Assembly: GCA_012184525.1 (NCBI GenBank)
Contig: WOFQ01000009.1
Span: 744,001 to 808,000, forward strand
Direction of reading: 5' to 3'
From: Xenoacremonium recifei
Lineage: Eukaryota; Ascomycota; Sordariomycetes; Hypocreales; Nectriaceae
Length of the DNA stretch: 64,000 nt
A program made the translations under genes and the position numbers. Positions 45,578 through 55,192 of this stretch are shown here, one piece after another. Under the pieces are notes generated by a model. That model searched no databases and was not told the origin of the DNA. It was given only the letters and a program-made list of their open reading frames with translations. Each line of letters starts with the position of its first letter. Within the stretch, counting starts at the first letter, position 1.

Positions 45578-47013
45578 ATGTCTGCCCAGGAGATTACCCA
45601 CGAGACCATCAAGGGTGAGTGTTTTGGCTTCCCTCCCTCCCGATGACGTCCGATGGCCGTCCTGTTGCTACCCCGCGATGCGATGCGAAATCTCCCCGCT
45701 GCCCCTCCATCCGCCAAAAATTTCGTCGGAAAGATGAACCCCGATCGCGATTTTCACAGCATCACCATTGCCTCCGTCCTTCGATATGCCAAATTTCCCC
45801 CAACACAGTAGCTGATATTCGTCCTTTACAGATGGCTGGTTCCGCGAGGAGTCTGAGATGTGGCCCGGCCAGGCCATGACCCTCCGCGTCGAGAAGGTCC
45901 TCCACCACGAGAAGTCCAAGTACCAGGACGTCCTCATCTTCAAGTCCACCGACTACGGCAATGTCCTCGTCCTCGACAACGTCGTTCAGTGCACCGAGCG
46001 CGACGAGTTCGCCTATCAGGAGATGATCACCCACCTGGCCATGATGTCGCACCCTTCCCCTAAGAAGGTGCTCGTCATCGGCGGTGGTGACGGTGGTGTC
46101 CTCCGAGAAATTGTCAAGCACGAGTGCGTCGAGGAGGCCATTCTCTGCGACATTGACGAGGTATTCGTGCTCTGTCCCAAGTATATAACACACATTGACA
46201 CTCCCTAGGCCGTTATCCGCCTCTCCAAGCAGTACCTTCCTCACATGTCCGAGGGCTTCAACCACCCCAAGGTCAAGGTCCACGTTGGTGACGGCTTCAA
46301 GTTCCTTGCCGACTTCAAGAACGAGTTCGATGTCATTATCACTGACTCCTCCGACCCTGAGGGTCCTGCCGAGGCCCTTTTCGAGAAGTCGTACTTCGAG
46401 CTCCTGAACGGTGCCCTGCGTGAGGGCGGTGTGATTACCACTCAAGGTTGTAGGTTCCCTATTTTTTTCTTGGGAAAGTCGTGGGGTCCCTAGGAACGGC
46501 GGTATCGGGGAACCTCTGAATCTCCAGGGTCTCGGTTGGTACCTGACGTGGTACCCTTCCATCCTAGGGACTGCCCGAAGCCAGTGCTGCTTTTCCCCAG
46601 CCCTGCTTCCGGTAGTCCCGAGTAGCTTTGTCTGAAGTGTGCGATGATTGCCGAGTTTGATTACCGTCGTTTCTTGCGTCGCACCTCTGCTTCTTGTTCT
46701 GGAGAAAGACTCGTACTGACATACTCATTTCACAGCTGAGAACCAGTGGCTTCACCTGCCCCTCATCACCAAGCTCAAGGCCGACTGCAAGACCATCTTC
46801 CCCGTCGCCGAGTACGCCTACACCACCATTCCCACCTACCCCTCGGGCCAGATTGGCTTCATGGTTTGCTGCAAGGACGCCAGCCGTGATGTCAAGAAGC
46901 CCCTCCGCAAGTGGACCACTGAGGAGGAGGACAAGTTCTGCCGATACTACACCTCCGACATCCACGCCGCCAGCTTCATCCTGCCCAACTTCGCCCGCAA
47001 GGCCCTCCAATAG
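45578..47013 (+). CDS. spe3: Spermidine synthase (putrescine aminopropyltransferase)
   Basis: Exons 45578-45614, 45832-46160, 46209-46446 and 46736-47013 give 293 residues, the normal spermidine synthase length. The product starts MSAQEITHETIKDGWFREES. It has the aminopropyltransferase signature VLVIGGGDGGVLREI (GGGDGG at 96-101, binding decarboxylated AdoMet) and TDSSDPEGPAE with the catalytic Asp168 and substrate-binding Asp171. The YQDVLIF and QCTERDEFAYQEM segments match eukaryotic enzymes. It transfers an aminopropyl group to putrescine in the cytosol; spermidine also supplies eIF5A hypusination. Intron 3 (46447-46735) is long for this window at 289 bp, with donor GTTGTA and branch TACTGAC. 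There is no fusion to saccharopine reductase as in basidiomycetes. An in-frame upstream ATG at 45062 could add 172 residues. Confidence 0.94.
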
Positions 47014-47338
47014 GTCGAGGTCAATGCCACAGAAAAGTGGCAAAAAGATGGATTTCTTATTCACGACCAAGATACGGGATCAAACGGACCTAGGGTATGC
47101 TATGGAACAAATAGACGTGGTGGGCAGGTTAAAAGTTTTCGGCTTCGTAGCGCAACGCTCGATTTACGCCGTCTCAATGATAACATGTTTATGTTCGGCT
47201 TGAAACTATATTATTGCTTCCCTTAGTGAAACGCCTTGCATTTGAAATCACTATGCTCAAGTGGAAGCGCAAGGTTAACTTGTGTCATTGTCTTCATTAC
47301 GCCTTTTTATGTCGTGGCCAATATTTACACTAACAACT

Positions 47339-48370
47339 TTATGATGATGGCTCTTCCAGTTCTGGCTCTTCGAACTGGCATTTCCCTGCACTAACATCAG
47401 GATATACGTCGAACCTCCGCTGGGTGTTGAGGGGAATATTCTTCCTCGTCTCAGCAATCTTATCCGCATCCAACTCCCACTCCACGATAGTCTCCTTCTC
47501 ATCCGCCTCAACCAGCACCTGCGCCATGGGATCCACGATCAAACTATGCCCCCAGGCGTTGTAGTCGGCGCTCATATCCCGCGCCGGGCTGCACAGCGCC
47601 ACGTACAACTGGTTATCCATGGCGCGCGCCTGGCCCTGCAGTCGCCAGTGCAGCGCGCCCGTGGTGAGGTTAAAGGCCCCCGGGTAGATCAGCGCAAAGG
47701 CGCCCTTGCGCGCCGCCACGGTGGCCAGCTCCGGGAACCGCACGTCGTAGCAAATCGCCACGGCGATGCGGCCGTACTCGGGCAGATCCACGAGCGTGAT
47801 CTTGTTGCCGGCGCTCAGCACATCGGACTCGCGGAAGGTGATCTTGCCGGGGATGTCGATGTCGAAGAGGTGCACCTTGCGATGCGACGCCAGCAGCGCG
47901 CCGTCCGGCCCGAAGATCAGACTCGTGTTGTGGTACTTCTTCGTCGTGGGGTTGAACTCGGGGATCGAGCCGCCGACCAGGTACACGGCGTTGTCGCGGG
48001 CCATGGCGGCGAGGGCGTGGAACGACGGCGCGGCATCGGCGGACGGCGGCAAGGGCAGCAGCGTCTCGGCGTAGTCGGGGAAGTATTTGCACCCGTAGGG
48101 CGAGTTGAAGCACTCGGGCAGCACGACGATCTTGGAGCCCGAGGCCGCGGCCTTGGCGACGTGGGCGGCCGCGCGGGTGAGGTTGGCGGTCTTGTCGGCG
48201 CCGGAGGCCAGCTGGATGCACGCCAGCTTGACGGGCTGCTTGAGGACGGGGGAGGAGGGCATGGCGGAGGAGGTCATGGTGCGCAGCAGGGACGGGAGTG
48301 GTGACGGGCGGGATGAGCGCGCGAGGAGGTGTCTGGTTGTGAGGGCCAGGCGACGGGCAGCAAGTCGCAT
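47339..48370 (-). CDS. Nit2-like omega-amidase, nitrilase superfamily
   Basis: A single 343-codon exon. The nitrilase triad is intact: Glu86 (LPECFNSPYG), Lys165 (HRKVHLFDIDIPGK) and Cys207 (ICYDVRFPEL). PGAFNLTTGALHW and NAWGHS are typical of the Nit2/yeast Nit3 branch. This enzyme hydrolyses alpha-ketoglutaramate and alpha-ketosuccinamate to the keto acid and ammonia, closing the glutaminase II route and removing harmful glutamine-derived by-products. Two in-frame starts are plausible: MRLAARRLALTTRHLLARSS at 48370 resembles a mitochondrial presequence (basic, no acidic residue), and M32 at 48277 (MTSSAMPSS) would give a 312-residue cytosolic form. The frame is open to 48745, but that extra part lacks coding character. 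The 3' end converges on spermidine synthase, 325 bp apart. The nearest relative Nit1 lacks several of these motifs. Confidence 0.92.
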   Translation of the reverse strand: MRLAARRLALTTRHLLARSSRPSPLPSLLRTMTSSAMPSSPVLKQPVKLACIQLASGADKTANLTRAAAHVAKAAASGSKIVVLPECFNSPYGCKYFPDYAETLLPLPPSADAAPSFHALAAMARDNAVYLVGGSIPEFNPTTKKYHNTSLIFGPDGALLASHRKVHLFDIDIPGKITFRESDVLSAGNKITLVDLPEYGRIAVAICYDVRFPELATVAARKGAFALIYPGAFNLTTGALHWRLQGQARAMDNQLYVALCSPARDMSADYNAWGHSLIVDPMAQVLVEADEKETIVEWELDADKIAETRKNIPLNTQRRFDVYPDVSAGKCQFEEPELEEPSS

Positions 48371-48927
48371 TGTCTGGTATTTGTGGGAGGCGGCGGAAGT
48401 TCGGTTCGGAGCGGTTGAGGATCTTGAGTTGATCGGAGTTGGCAGCATGAGGGCCGGCTCCGGAGGCGGAGAGGGCGGGGCCATGATAGGAGTGGGGGCG
48501 GGGAGCTCCCGTCGGACACTGTCGGCACGCATGTCCGACAGCTTCTCCCATCTAATGCAAGACTTTTCATTGGTTGTGATGTCTGCAATGGACAACGACT
48601 TAAGTTTCATGTGGTTGTAGTCTCTAAGGCTGGCAGAGCAGTACAAGGTCGTAGAATCAATAGACTCTTGTCTTCTATGTCGTTTCCGTCTCTCAGATTT
48701 CCTGCTGAGTTTGTTGTCTGCCGAGAATAATATCTCAAAGCGCATTAACCTAGTTTAGAAGGGCTCTTGATTTTCTGCTCGCCATCACCTTCCTCACTTA
48801 TCCTACCCATCGGGATCCCCTGTCCCAAGCTGTTGATTTTTCGACTCCGTTCCTGAAATGACGCCATGGCTTATATTGACCTGATCCATTCCCTGCCCTA
48901 TCGTTTTGTAATCCATGTACTCCAAAT

Positions 48928-50001
48928 TCAAGCCAGCGCCTTGATAGCCATCTCCTTTGCGCCCTCGAACGTCTTGTTGCCACCGATAAAGCCAGCGGCG
49001 TGGACAAATACACATCCAGGGATGCCCGAAATGCCGTCCAGCTCCTCATCGCGGAATCCACGCCAAGCCTCAGGCAACGGTTTCCGGCTAACAAACGAGT
49101 CTTTGCTCTCTGGCACACACTGTACTCGCCACTTCGCATCGGGAGCTGGCTTCTCGGGGTACAAAACGTACAGCACCGAGGGCGTGCCGTCCTCCAATGT
49201 GTATAGATGATCCTTCCAGGGCGCCGACTGGCCTTCGAGAACCAGGATGCGGCCCGAGGGGTCATGCTCGAATCGCTTGTCGAAGGCCTGCTGGACAACG
49301 GAGCGAGCGGGGAGCCAGGCGGTCGTGTAGTAGTCCAGATCACGCTCAAATTCCTCGCCAATGCGGGCACTGGCACGAACAAAGCGTTCGTCCTCAGCAG
49401 CCTGCGCAGCGACGGGGTCCGCCGGCACAGGGTCGTTCCAGTTGGGGTTGAGCCGCCCGACCAAAGCACCGAGCGTGAATCCGCCGTCGCTGTATCGCTT
49501 CTCCAAGCCAGCTGCCGCAAGCGCCGCCGGGTCGTACACCGAGATACCGTTGTCGTGGGCATCTAGCGCCTCAATGAAGCTCTGGTACAGCTTCTCGTGC
49601 AGCATTGCAACCTTGGGGTCGTTCTCGTCGGCGATGCCCAGGCGCTGGGCGATGATGGCGCGGCCGAAGTGCAGGAACACCAGGCCGGCGGAGGAGAGCT
49701 TGGTTGCGCGGCCGGGAAAGGTGGTGGTGAAGCCGCGCTGGTGGTGATCGAAGCGATTGCGGTTGGCATCGTACTCGCCGCCGACGTCGACTACGGTATG
49801 GCAGGTCTCAAGGACCTTGGGATCGCGAGTTCGCACGAGGGGGGAGGCCTGGTAGGTTGGCAGCATGCGCAGCATGTGCACAGCGAGGGCCTCGTCAGCG
49901 TGGAAGTGGCCATTGTGCGTGCCGATGAGGGCGTCCCCGGCGGAGGTTTTGAGACGTTTGGAAGCGGATTCGGCCATGGTTGAGAAGACACGACGGAACA
50001 T
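48928..50001 (-). CDS. myg1: MYG1-family protein (UPF0160, DHH-like metal-dependent hydrolase/exonuclease)
   Basis: A single exon of 357 codons. It begins MFRRVFSTMAESASKRLK and then shows the MYG1 metal-binding start GTHNGHFHADEALA (His32, His34, Asp36 and neighbours). VVDVGGEYD and RFDHHQRGF, the DHH-like motif, follow. FTLGALVGRLNPNW and C-terminal SGIPGCVFVHAAGFIGG complete the family pattern. Human MYG1 is described as a 3'-5' RNA exonuclease in nucleus/nucleolus and mitochondria. The first eight residues (MFRRVFST) look like part of a mitochondrial signal, and M9 at 49977 would give a form without it, with a Lys/Arg patch (SKRLK) that could serve as a nuclear signal. The frame is open to 50112 (MHVVARCFSC...), so a longer N-terminus is possible. 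It lies head-to-head with the tetraspan gene. Confidence 0.9.
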   Translation of the reverse strand: MFRRVFSTMAESASKRLKTSAGDALIGTHNGHFHADEALAVHMLRMLPTYQASPLVRTRDPKVLETCHTVVDVGGEYDANRNRFDHHQRGFTTTFPGRATKLSSAGLVFLHFGRAIIAQRLGIADENDPKVAMLHEKLYQSFIEALDAHDNGISVYDPAALAAAGLEKRYSDGGFTLGALVGRLNPNWNDPVPADPVAAQAAEDERFVRASARIGEEFERDLDYYTTAWLPARSVVQQAFDKRFEHDPSGRILVLEGQSAPWKDHLYTLEDGTPSVLYVLYPEKPAPDAKWRVQCVPESKDSFVSRKPLPEAWRGFRDEELDGISGIPGCVFVHAAGFIGGNKTFEGAKEMAIKALA

Positions 50002-50746
50002 AGAGGAGAGGACGAAGTTGTGGGGTAAGTGTTTGGTTTTGAGATTTTGGTTTTGTGAGGGTCCAATGGAAGCGGCGCGGAAGCAGCTAAAGCAGCGCGC
50101 AACAACATGCATTGTGCGGGGAACTCGAAATCACATGACGAGCTGCCCATGAGAACACCCATCAAGGTGGCAGGCGTAGGTATTAACCGCACCAAGGTCC
50201 AAAAAGTTCCCCGAGACCTGACGGGATGTGCAAGGTAGCATTCCCAGAGGAGCTTATCAAAGCCCAAAGGTGAAGCATTCCCGAGCAGAGCTTACAAGTA
50301 CATCGCGAGACCTAGAAAAGCCTCGTGCCGAAGCAGGCAGTTCGGGACCAGCCAAGCGAATCAAAATGCCACGCCCAACGCGAGACACAGGTGCATCGCG
50401 ATGTATCGCCGTCCTCTGAATGGCTGCGATCCAGCTTATCAGCGTCGTTCGTCGCGCGTGACCAGGAAAACAGGGGAAGGAATCGAAGATCGTGGGCGGT
50501 GTGGGTGGTGAATCGGGAATCCTGTCCTGACTGTCCCAGTTCCAGTTCCAAAGCCACCCCACGTCCATGCTCCAGCCCCAGCCCACTAAACCGCCTACTA
50601 ATTATTAGCCACGGTGCTTGTTTCCCGTCCTCGAGGCAGCCTTCCAAGGCATCGAACTTTCAACTCCCCTCCTCCGCCATTCCCCAGGCACATCCAACTG
50701 CGCGGGACAAGCAAAAGGACACCTCTTCCACAGCGCATTCTTCGCC
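50002..50746. promoter_or_regulatory. Divergent promoter region of myg1 and the claudin-like gene
   Basis: A 745-bp region between the two start codons, containing the regulatory sequence of both. No TATA box or known site stands out. Frames crossing it are in-frame extensions of the flanking genes or shadows. Confidence 0.5.
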
Positions 50747-51529
50747 ATGACGCGCGTTTCCGTCTACACCTCGGCCCTGGTGGCCTTTGTCGCCGGTACG
50801 TTCTACGTTCACCGCAACGCTCCCCAGCCACACCTCAGGCGCCGCGCCTCAATGACGTCGCCAGCCCGCCCGCTGCTGGCAAAACCCGCGAGAGCATCAC
50901 GACTGACTGACCGCGCCGCAGCAACCGTTATGATTGTCGCGTCGATATGGATTCCGCAATGGGTGTCGTACTCGGTGACGGCCAGCGATGGCGAGACGTT
51001 TGAGAAGCACATCGGGTTGCATCGCAGCTGCTCGAGCCTGGACAACCCGCCGTGTCGCGATTTTCCGTATAAGGAGTTGTGCCAGGACGGTGAGCGGTAC
51101 TTCTGCTCTATGTGGCGGACGGTCGGCTTCTTCGCGTCGTTTGCGACCATTATGTGTCTTGCGTGCCTGGTGACCTTCCTTGTCATTATGAGTGGCGGCA
51201 AGTACAAGCGCGAGACAGGCTGGCCATTTGTCGGCGTCATGTTGACGGTGGTTGCGGCTGTTGAGATTGTCATTATCTCTATTGTGGTGAGTAGATGCAG
51301 ATATCTGCGGAATCGTAAGAGGCCAGGTTGATTGACGTTGAAACAGGCATACCTCTATGACAACGACGACCAGTTCACCATCCCCGGCTGGAACCTCGAC
51401 GTGTCCTTCTACCTCAGCGTCGTTAGCGCTGCAATCTGCCTCATCTCTGCTGCCGGCATTGCCTCATCAGCATACCTGCTCCCCCCCGAAGAAGGCTACG
51501 ACTTCCTGGAGGATCCCCTCGATGCTTGA
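50747..51529 (+). CDS. Four-pass claudin-like membrane protein, uncharacterised
   Basis: Exons 50747-50795, 50922-51286 and 51347-51529 give 198 residues. Four hydrophobic segments are predicted at about 6-29, 83-106, 118-141 and 156-182, with a ~53-residue loop after the first. That loop carries Trp30, GLHRSC (48-53) and Cys61, resembling the W...GLW..C...C signature of the claudin/PMP22/Sur7 superfamily, plus Cys70 and Cys78. The C-terminus is acidic (PPEEGYDFLEDPLDA) and probably cytosolic. A plasma-membrane or eisosome-like role is an inference; I do not recognise a named orthologue. Introns have branch sites GACTGAC and ATTGACG, and both junctions keep the frame. The longer frame from 50618 is open only because intron 1 lacks an in-frame stop. 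Confidence 0.75.
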
Positions 51530-52177
51530 GTTGAAGGAGAGTTGATTATTGTTGTTTGACATATACCTGCATTTGTGCTTGGATTAGACGCACTCACATT
51601 CTGCCATTGTAACAGGCTCAAGAATCATAGGGATATTGGCGTCTGGGAGTATGGAAATATTACATGGCGGGTATTTTGGAGTCCTGGAAGACTCTTGCAT
51701 AGCCGGGATGGTTGCATTGCCACGCACCTTTTACGATGCGCCAGCAAACGAGGAGGCATCTGACGGATAGATAATAATACAAATATATCCTTTTATTATT
51801 GAAAATCTAAAGTTCTTGGAATTCACGTTGTTTAGCTACCGACTGACCTGACTCTTTCACCTATGCACTTGTTCTGGTTACACTAACCTATAGCTATATA
51901 TGCCATTATGGAAATTTATGATATTGCAAACAAATGAGACAATGAAGGCCATACTTGAACACTAGCAAGCCCTCCATGTTTGTTATCTGCCAGACATCAA
52001 GCCGTCGCTCCGGATAGAGTGCCTCAATCCGACTTCTCCGGCTCTCATTATCGATACGCATCGAAGTGTGGGGGACGGCGCTGTCCGATATCCCCCACTT
52101 GCAACATCTGGAACGTCACTCAGCTTACAAGTCGCATCTCAAACTCATTGAAGCTCACCAAGAGCCTCACAATCAAC
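51530..52177. other. AT-rich spacer before the PhyH gene
   Basis: A 648-bp spacer; 51770-51970 is clearly AT-rich (for example TAGCTATATATGCCATTATGG), fitting a 3' UTR plus promoter. The dioxygenase frame is open back to an ATG at 51980, but the stretch 51980-52177 contains leader-like sequence and no family motif. Nothing else is supported. Confidence 0.5.
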
Positions 52178-53113
52178 ATGACCACCATGACACCGCCAGG
52201 CCTTACGCCCACGCAGGTTGAGGCCTTCAATCGGGACGGCTATCTCATCATCCCAGCCGCCCTGCAGCCCTCCACCGTCGCGGGCCTCCTTGAAGAGACA
52301 CACAACCTGCTGGACTCCTTCTCGCTCAAAGACCACCCCCTCACACGCTTCTCTACGGGCCAAACGTCCGAGCACGTGGGCGACGACTACTTCCTGACAT
52401 CCGGCGACAAGGTGCGTTTCTTCTTTGAGGAAGACGCCTTCGACGCCGAAGGCAACCTCACCAAGCCCAAGGCCCGCGCCGTCAACAAGATCGGCCACTA
52501 CCTCCACGTGCTCTCGCCGCCCTTCGCCGCCCTGCTCGACGAAGCAACCACAAAGGCGCGCGGCGAGGTCACGCCCGCGGCCGTAGCCAAGGACCTGGGC
52601 TTCGCGGACCCGCGGTGCCTGCAGAGCATGGTCATCTGCAAGCAGCCAGAGATCGGCGGCGCGGTGCCTCCGCACCAGGACTCAACCTTCCTGTATACGA
52701 ACCCTCCGTCCGCAGTGGGCTTCTGGTACGCGCTCGAGGACGCCACGCTGGAGAACGGGTGCCTGAGCTTCCTGCCCGGCTCGCATCGCTGGGCGCCCGT
52801 GACGGAGCGGCTGGTACGGAAGCCGGGTGACACAGGCACGGAGATGGTGGAGAACCCGGGCCCGCGGTTCCCCGAGGGGCCGGAGTACGGGGGGTCAAGG
52901 CCGGAAGGCGAGGGGGAGTATGTGCCTGGGGAGGTCAAGGCGGGAGATTTGGTGCTGATTCATGGGAATTTGCTGCACAAGAGTGAGAAGAACACGAGCC
53001 AGAAGGGACGAATCATATACACGTATCACATTATTGAGGGGGGCGAGCGGGAGTACGACGCGAGGAACTGGCTACAACCGCCGGGTGAAGGGTTTAAGAA
53101 GCTGTATTCATAA
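52178..53113 (+). CDS. Phytanoyl-CoA dioxygenase (PhyH/PHYHD1) family Fe(II)/2-oxoglutarate oxygenase
   Basis: A single exon of 311 residues starting MTTMTPPGLTPTQVEAFNRDGYLII; the FxxDGYLII start is typical of the family. The iron facial triad is visible as His166-x-Asp168 (PPHQDST) and His267 (IHGNLLHKSE), and Arg278 (KGRII) is placed to bind 2-oxoglutarate. GFWYALEDATLENGCLSFLPGSH is the characteristic PhyH core. The protein resembles the PHYHD1 subgroup, whose natural substrate is poorly defined; a secondary-metabolite oxygenase is less likely since no cluster genes are nearby. It has no peroxisomal targeting tail (ends KKLYS), so classical phytanoyl-CoA degradation is not supported. The codon at 52178 is chosen because it begins just before the conserved domain; an in-frame ATG at 51980 would add 66 unconserved residues. 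Confidence 0.9.
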   Translation: MTTMTPPGLTPTQVEAFNRDGYLIIPAALQPSTVAGLLEETHNLLDSFSLKDHPLTRFSTGQTSEHVGDDYFLTSGDKVRFFFEEDAFDAEGNLTKPKARAVNKIGHYLHVLSPPFAALLDEATTKARGEVTPAAVAKDLGFADPRCLQSMVICKQPEIGGAVPPHQDSTFLYTNPPSAVGFWYALEDATLENGCLSFLPGSHRWAPVTERLVRKPGDTGTEMVENPGPRFPEGPEYGGSRPEGEGEYVPGEVKAGDLVLIHGNLLHKSEKNTSQKGRIIYTYHIIEGGEREYDARNWLQPPGEGFKKLYS

Positions 53114-53302
53114 ATGTTCCATATATTGATCAGTTGAAGTTGTGCCCAACAAACTCCGATTCGTAGTTCCAACTTTTCCCGTGGGTATCTATATAAGTGA
53201 CATGGCTGTGTTACAACATGTGTCCTACAAGAGTGTACAATCCCCAAGCCCGAGACATCATTCCGTTACAAGGTATGTATCATCATCATTTCCTGGCCCC
53301 GA

Positions 53303-54538
53303 TTAATCAGAGTCCGACTCACCACTCTCATCACTGGAGTCTGACTCGGATGAAGAGGACGAGCTGCTCGACGACGTATCGTCAGTGTAGCCCGTGTTTC
53401 CGGTCGGTGCTGCAACGGTTTCCTCCTCGTCATCGCTCGATTCCTCCTCCTCCGAGCTCCCGCTGCTACTGGTGTCCGAATCACTTTCTGACTCGGACTC
53501 GGAGCTGCTCGTGTCGCTATCGATGTTGGCGGTGCGGAGCTTCCGCCGCCGCTTGCCCGTGCCGTCGTTGAGCTTCAGGCGCTTGTCGCCGTTGGTCGTG
53601 ACGGCGTTGGTGTTGCTGGTGCTGCTTGCCGCGATGGAAGACGTGGTGCTCATCTCAGTGGTGCCGCTCTCGTCGCTGTCTGAGAGTTCGTCGAGCACCA
53701 ACTCGGCCCGGAGCCGCTTGACGAGTCTCCGTATAATGACTTCGCTGTCTTCCGTGCTGGCAACATAGTCGGCTTCGACGAACGCTTTCCTCTTCTGCCC
53801 AGCTTGCTGAGACTCAAGGAAGCGAGATAATATGGTTTCGTATCGCTCCTGCGTGGCATCGACGTCCGCAGTTCCATCTGGGAACCCTGCAGCGCCGGCA
53901 GCCGCATCCTGGGTCTTGATCTCCATGGCGGTCTCGCGCAACCGCAGCCTCACGAATCCCTTTAGGTCTTGAATGTAGTCGTAGAAGGCGTCGATATCCG
54001 CGGCGGGTATTCCGTCGACATCGAAAACGTGCTTGATGAGGGCGGATTGGTGGTTCTTGTTGAATTTCCAGCTGTCCCGGGCCGTCTTCCACAGCCTGAG
54101 ATACTCCAACGCCGGTTTGAGGTCGGCTGTAGGTGGGGTTTTGTTCTTCTTCGCGGGGCCCTTGGGCTTCTTGGGTGTCTTGTTGGACGACGTGCCTGTC
54201 TCGGCGGCAATGGCTGGTGTATCGGCAAAGGTGACGGACTTTTGTCTCTTCAGTTGACGCTGTTCATTCCGGTCTGCACCCGTGGCTTGAGTCGGAGTCT
54301 GAGTCTTGTCTGTCCGTGGTCGCTTAGCAACCTGCGAGGAATTCGCAGCCGACGGCGGGGCATCGAGTTTTCTTTTGCCTGGCGAGCCACGCTGCTGGCT
54401 ACTGCTTGGCTGCCCAACGGTGCCGGTTGGGCGACGATTGGATGCAGAGCCGGTATCAGCAGCAGCCGGTTCGCTGAGCGTCTGCCGCTTCCACGCCGGC
54501 GTCTGCTGCGCTGGCGCTCTCTTTGTGGACGAATACAT
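53303..54538 (-). CDS. WKF-domain (DUF2373, C7orf50-like) nucleolar-type protein
   Basis: A single exon of 411 residues. Residues ~143-206 contain LEYLRLWKTARDSWKFNKNHQ, the WKF signature of the DUF2373/C7orf50 family, followed by helical YDYIQDLKGFVRLRL. The N-terminal 140 residues are basic with several nuclear-localisation-like patches (PGKRKL, AKRPR, KTPKKPKGPAKKNK). The C-terminal ~130 residues are a Ser/Asp/Glu repeat tail (SESESESDSD, SSSSSSSSSES) after RRRKLR, of the sort found in nucleolar phosphoproteins such as Srp40/Nopp140. C7orf50 is linked to nucleolar rRNA biogenesis, so ribosome assembly is the inferred role. The frame is open to 54595 (MLPSSLPPWLSQ), but the ATG at 54538 (MYSSTKRAP) better matches a basic start. 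It diverges from proteasome alpha1 across 654 bp. Confidence 0.82.
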   Translation of the reverse strand: MYSSTKRAPAQQTPAWKRQTLSEPAAADTGSASNRRPTGTVGQPSSSQQRGSPGKRKLDAPPSAANSSQVAKRPRTDKTQTPTQATGADRNEQRQLKRQKSVTFADTPAIAAETGTSSNKTPKKPKGPAKKNKTPPTADLKPALEYLRLWKTARDSWKFNKNHQSALIKHVFDVDGIPAADIDAFYDYIQDLKGFVRLRLRETAMEIKTQDAAAGAAGFPDGTADVDATQERYETILSRFLESQQAGQKRKAFVEADYVASTEDSEVIIRRLVKRLRAELVLDELSDSDESGTTEMSTTSSIAASSTSNTNAVTTNGDKRLKLNDGTGKRRRKLRTANIDSDTSSSESESESDSDTSSSGSSEEEESSDDEEETVAAPTGNTGYTDDTSSSSSSSSSESDSSDESGESDSD

Positions 54539-55192
54539 GATCGGGTGGCAGATGTGAGTCTGAGAGAGCCAGGGGGGTAGCGAGGAGGGGAGCAAGTCGC
54601 CCTCGGTAAGTTTTCTTCGTAGACCGGGACTGTCGCTTAGGAGGTCTGAAAAGCGGTGGACGTTCGGCCTATGGGAGCTGGGCTCTGCTACCAGCTAGGG
54701 ATCGTATTGCACCGTAATTGAGAATTCTGCAGCCTGTGATTAGTGCAATGCAGAGCCATCAGTCCCGGAGCCGTGTAGCTTGTGTTCGATATGGGTCGAC
54801 TCGGAATTCTGTATCGACGCTGGCTTGTAACAATTTTTTTCTGGGTCTGCGATGTTATCGTGGTTATCGTGAAAGCAGGGATTGCCCCTCGACTTGGGGT
54901 AGACAAAATAACTGTCCCGTTTATTCTGTCACTTATCGACATCAAAATTGTTAGTGCCTGAAACTTATGTAATCACGCGAGGCATCAACTCAGCCTTCCA
55001 TTGAGCTCTCGTGTGCTCTAGGCAAGCTTGTGCTAACGCGTCGATCCTAGGGAGCTTCCGTTCAACCACCGCCGCCATCTCACAACCGCAAACTCTCATC
55101 CTCGATCAGCACGACCGTAACGAAGCTCCCACGATAATTCTATTCACTTCTGCCATCACGTTTGAGGTCTAGACCTCCACACGTCCGTCAAG
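54539..55192. promoter_or_regulatory. Divergent promoter region between the WKF gene and proteasome alpha1
   Basis: A 654-bp region separating two start codons on opposite strands. It has an AT-rich centre (54700-54960) flanked by more GC-rich arms, as expected of a nucleosome-free bidirectional promoter. No TATA box was assigned and no proteasome control element was identified. Confidence 0.5.

Noticed and set aside
44758..45717. 319-codon minus-strand frame opposite the spermidine synthase leader
   Set aside because: It is the antisense shadow of a C-rich, stop-poor region and overlaps the enzyme's first exon; no family resemblance.
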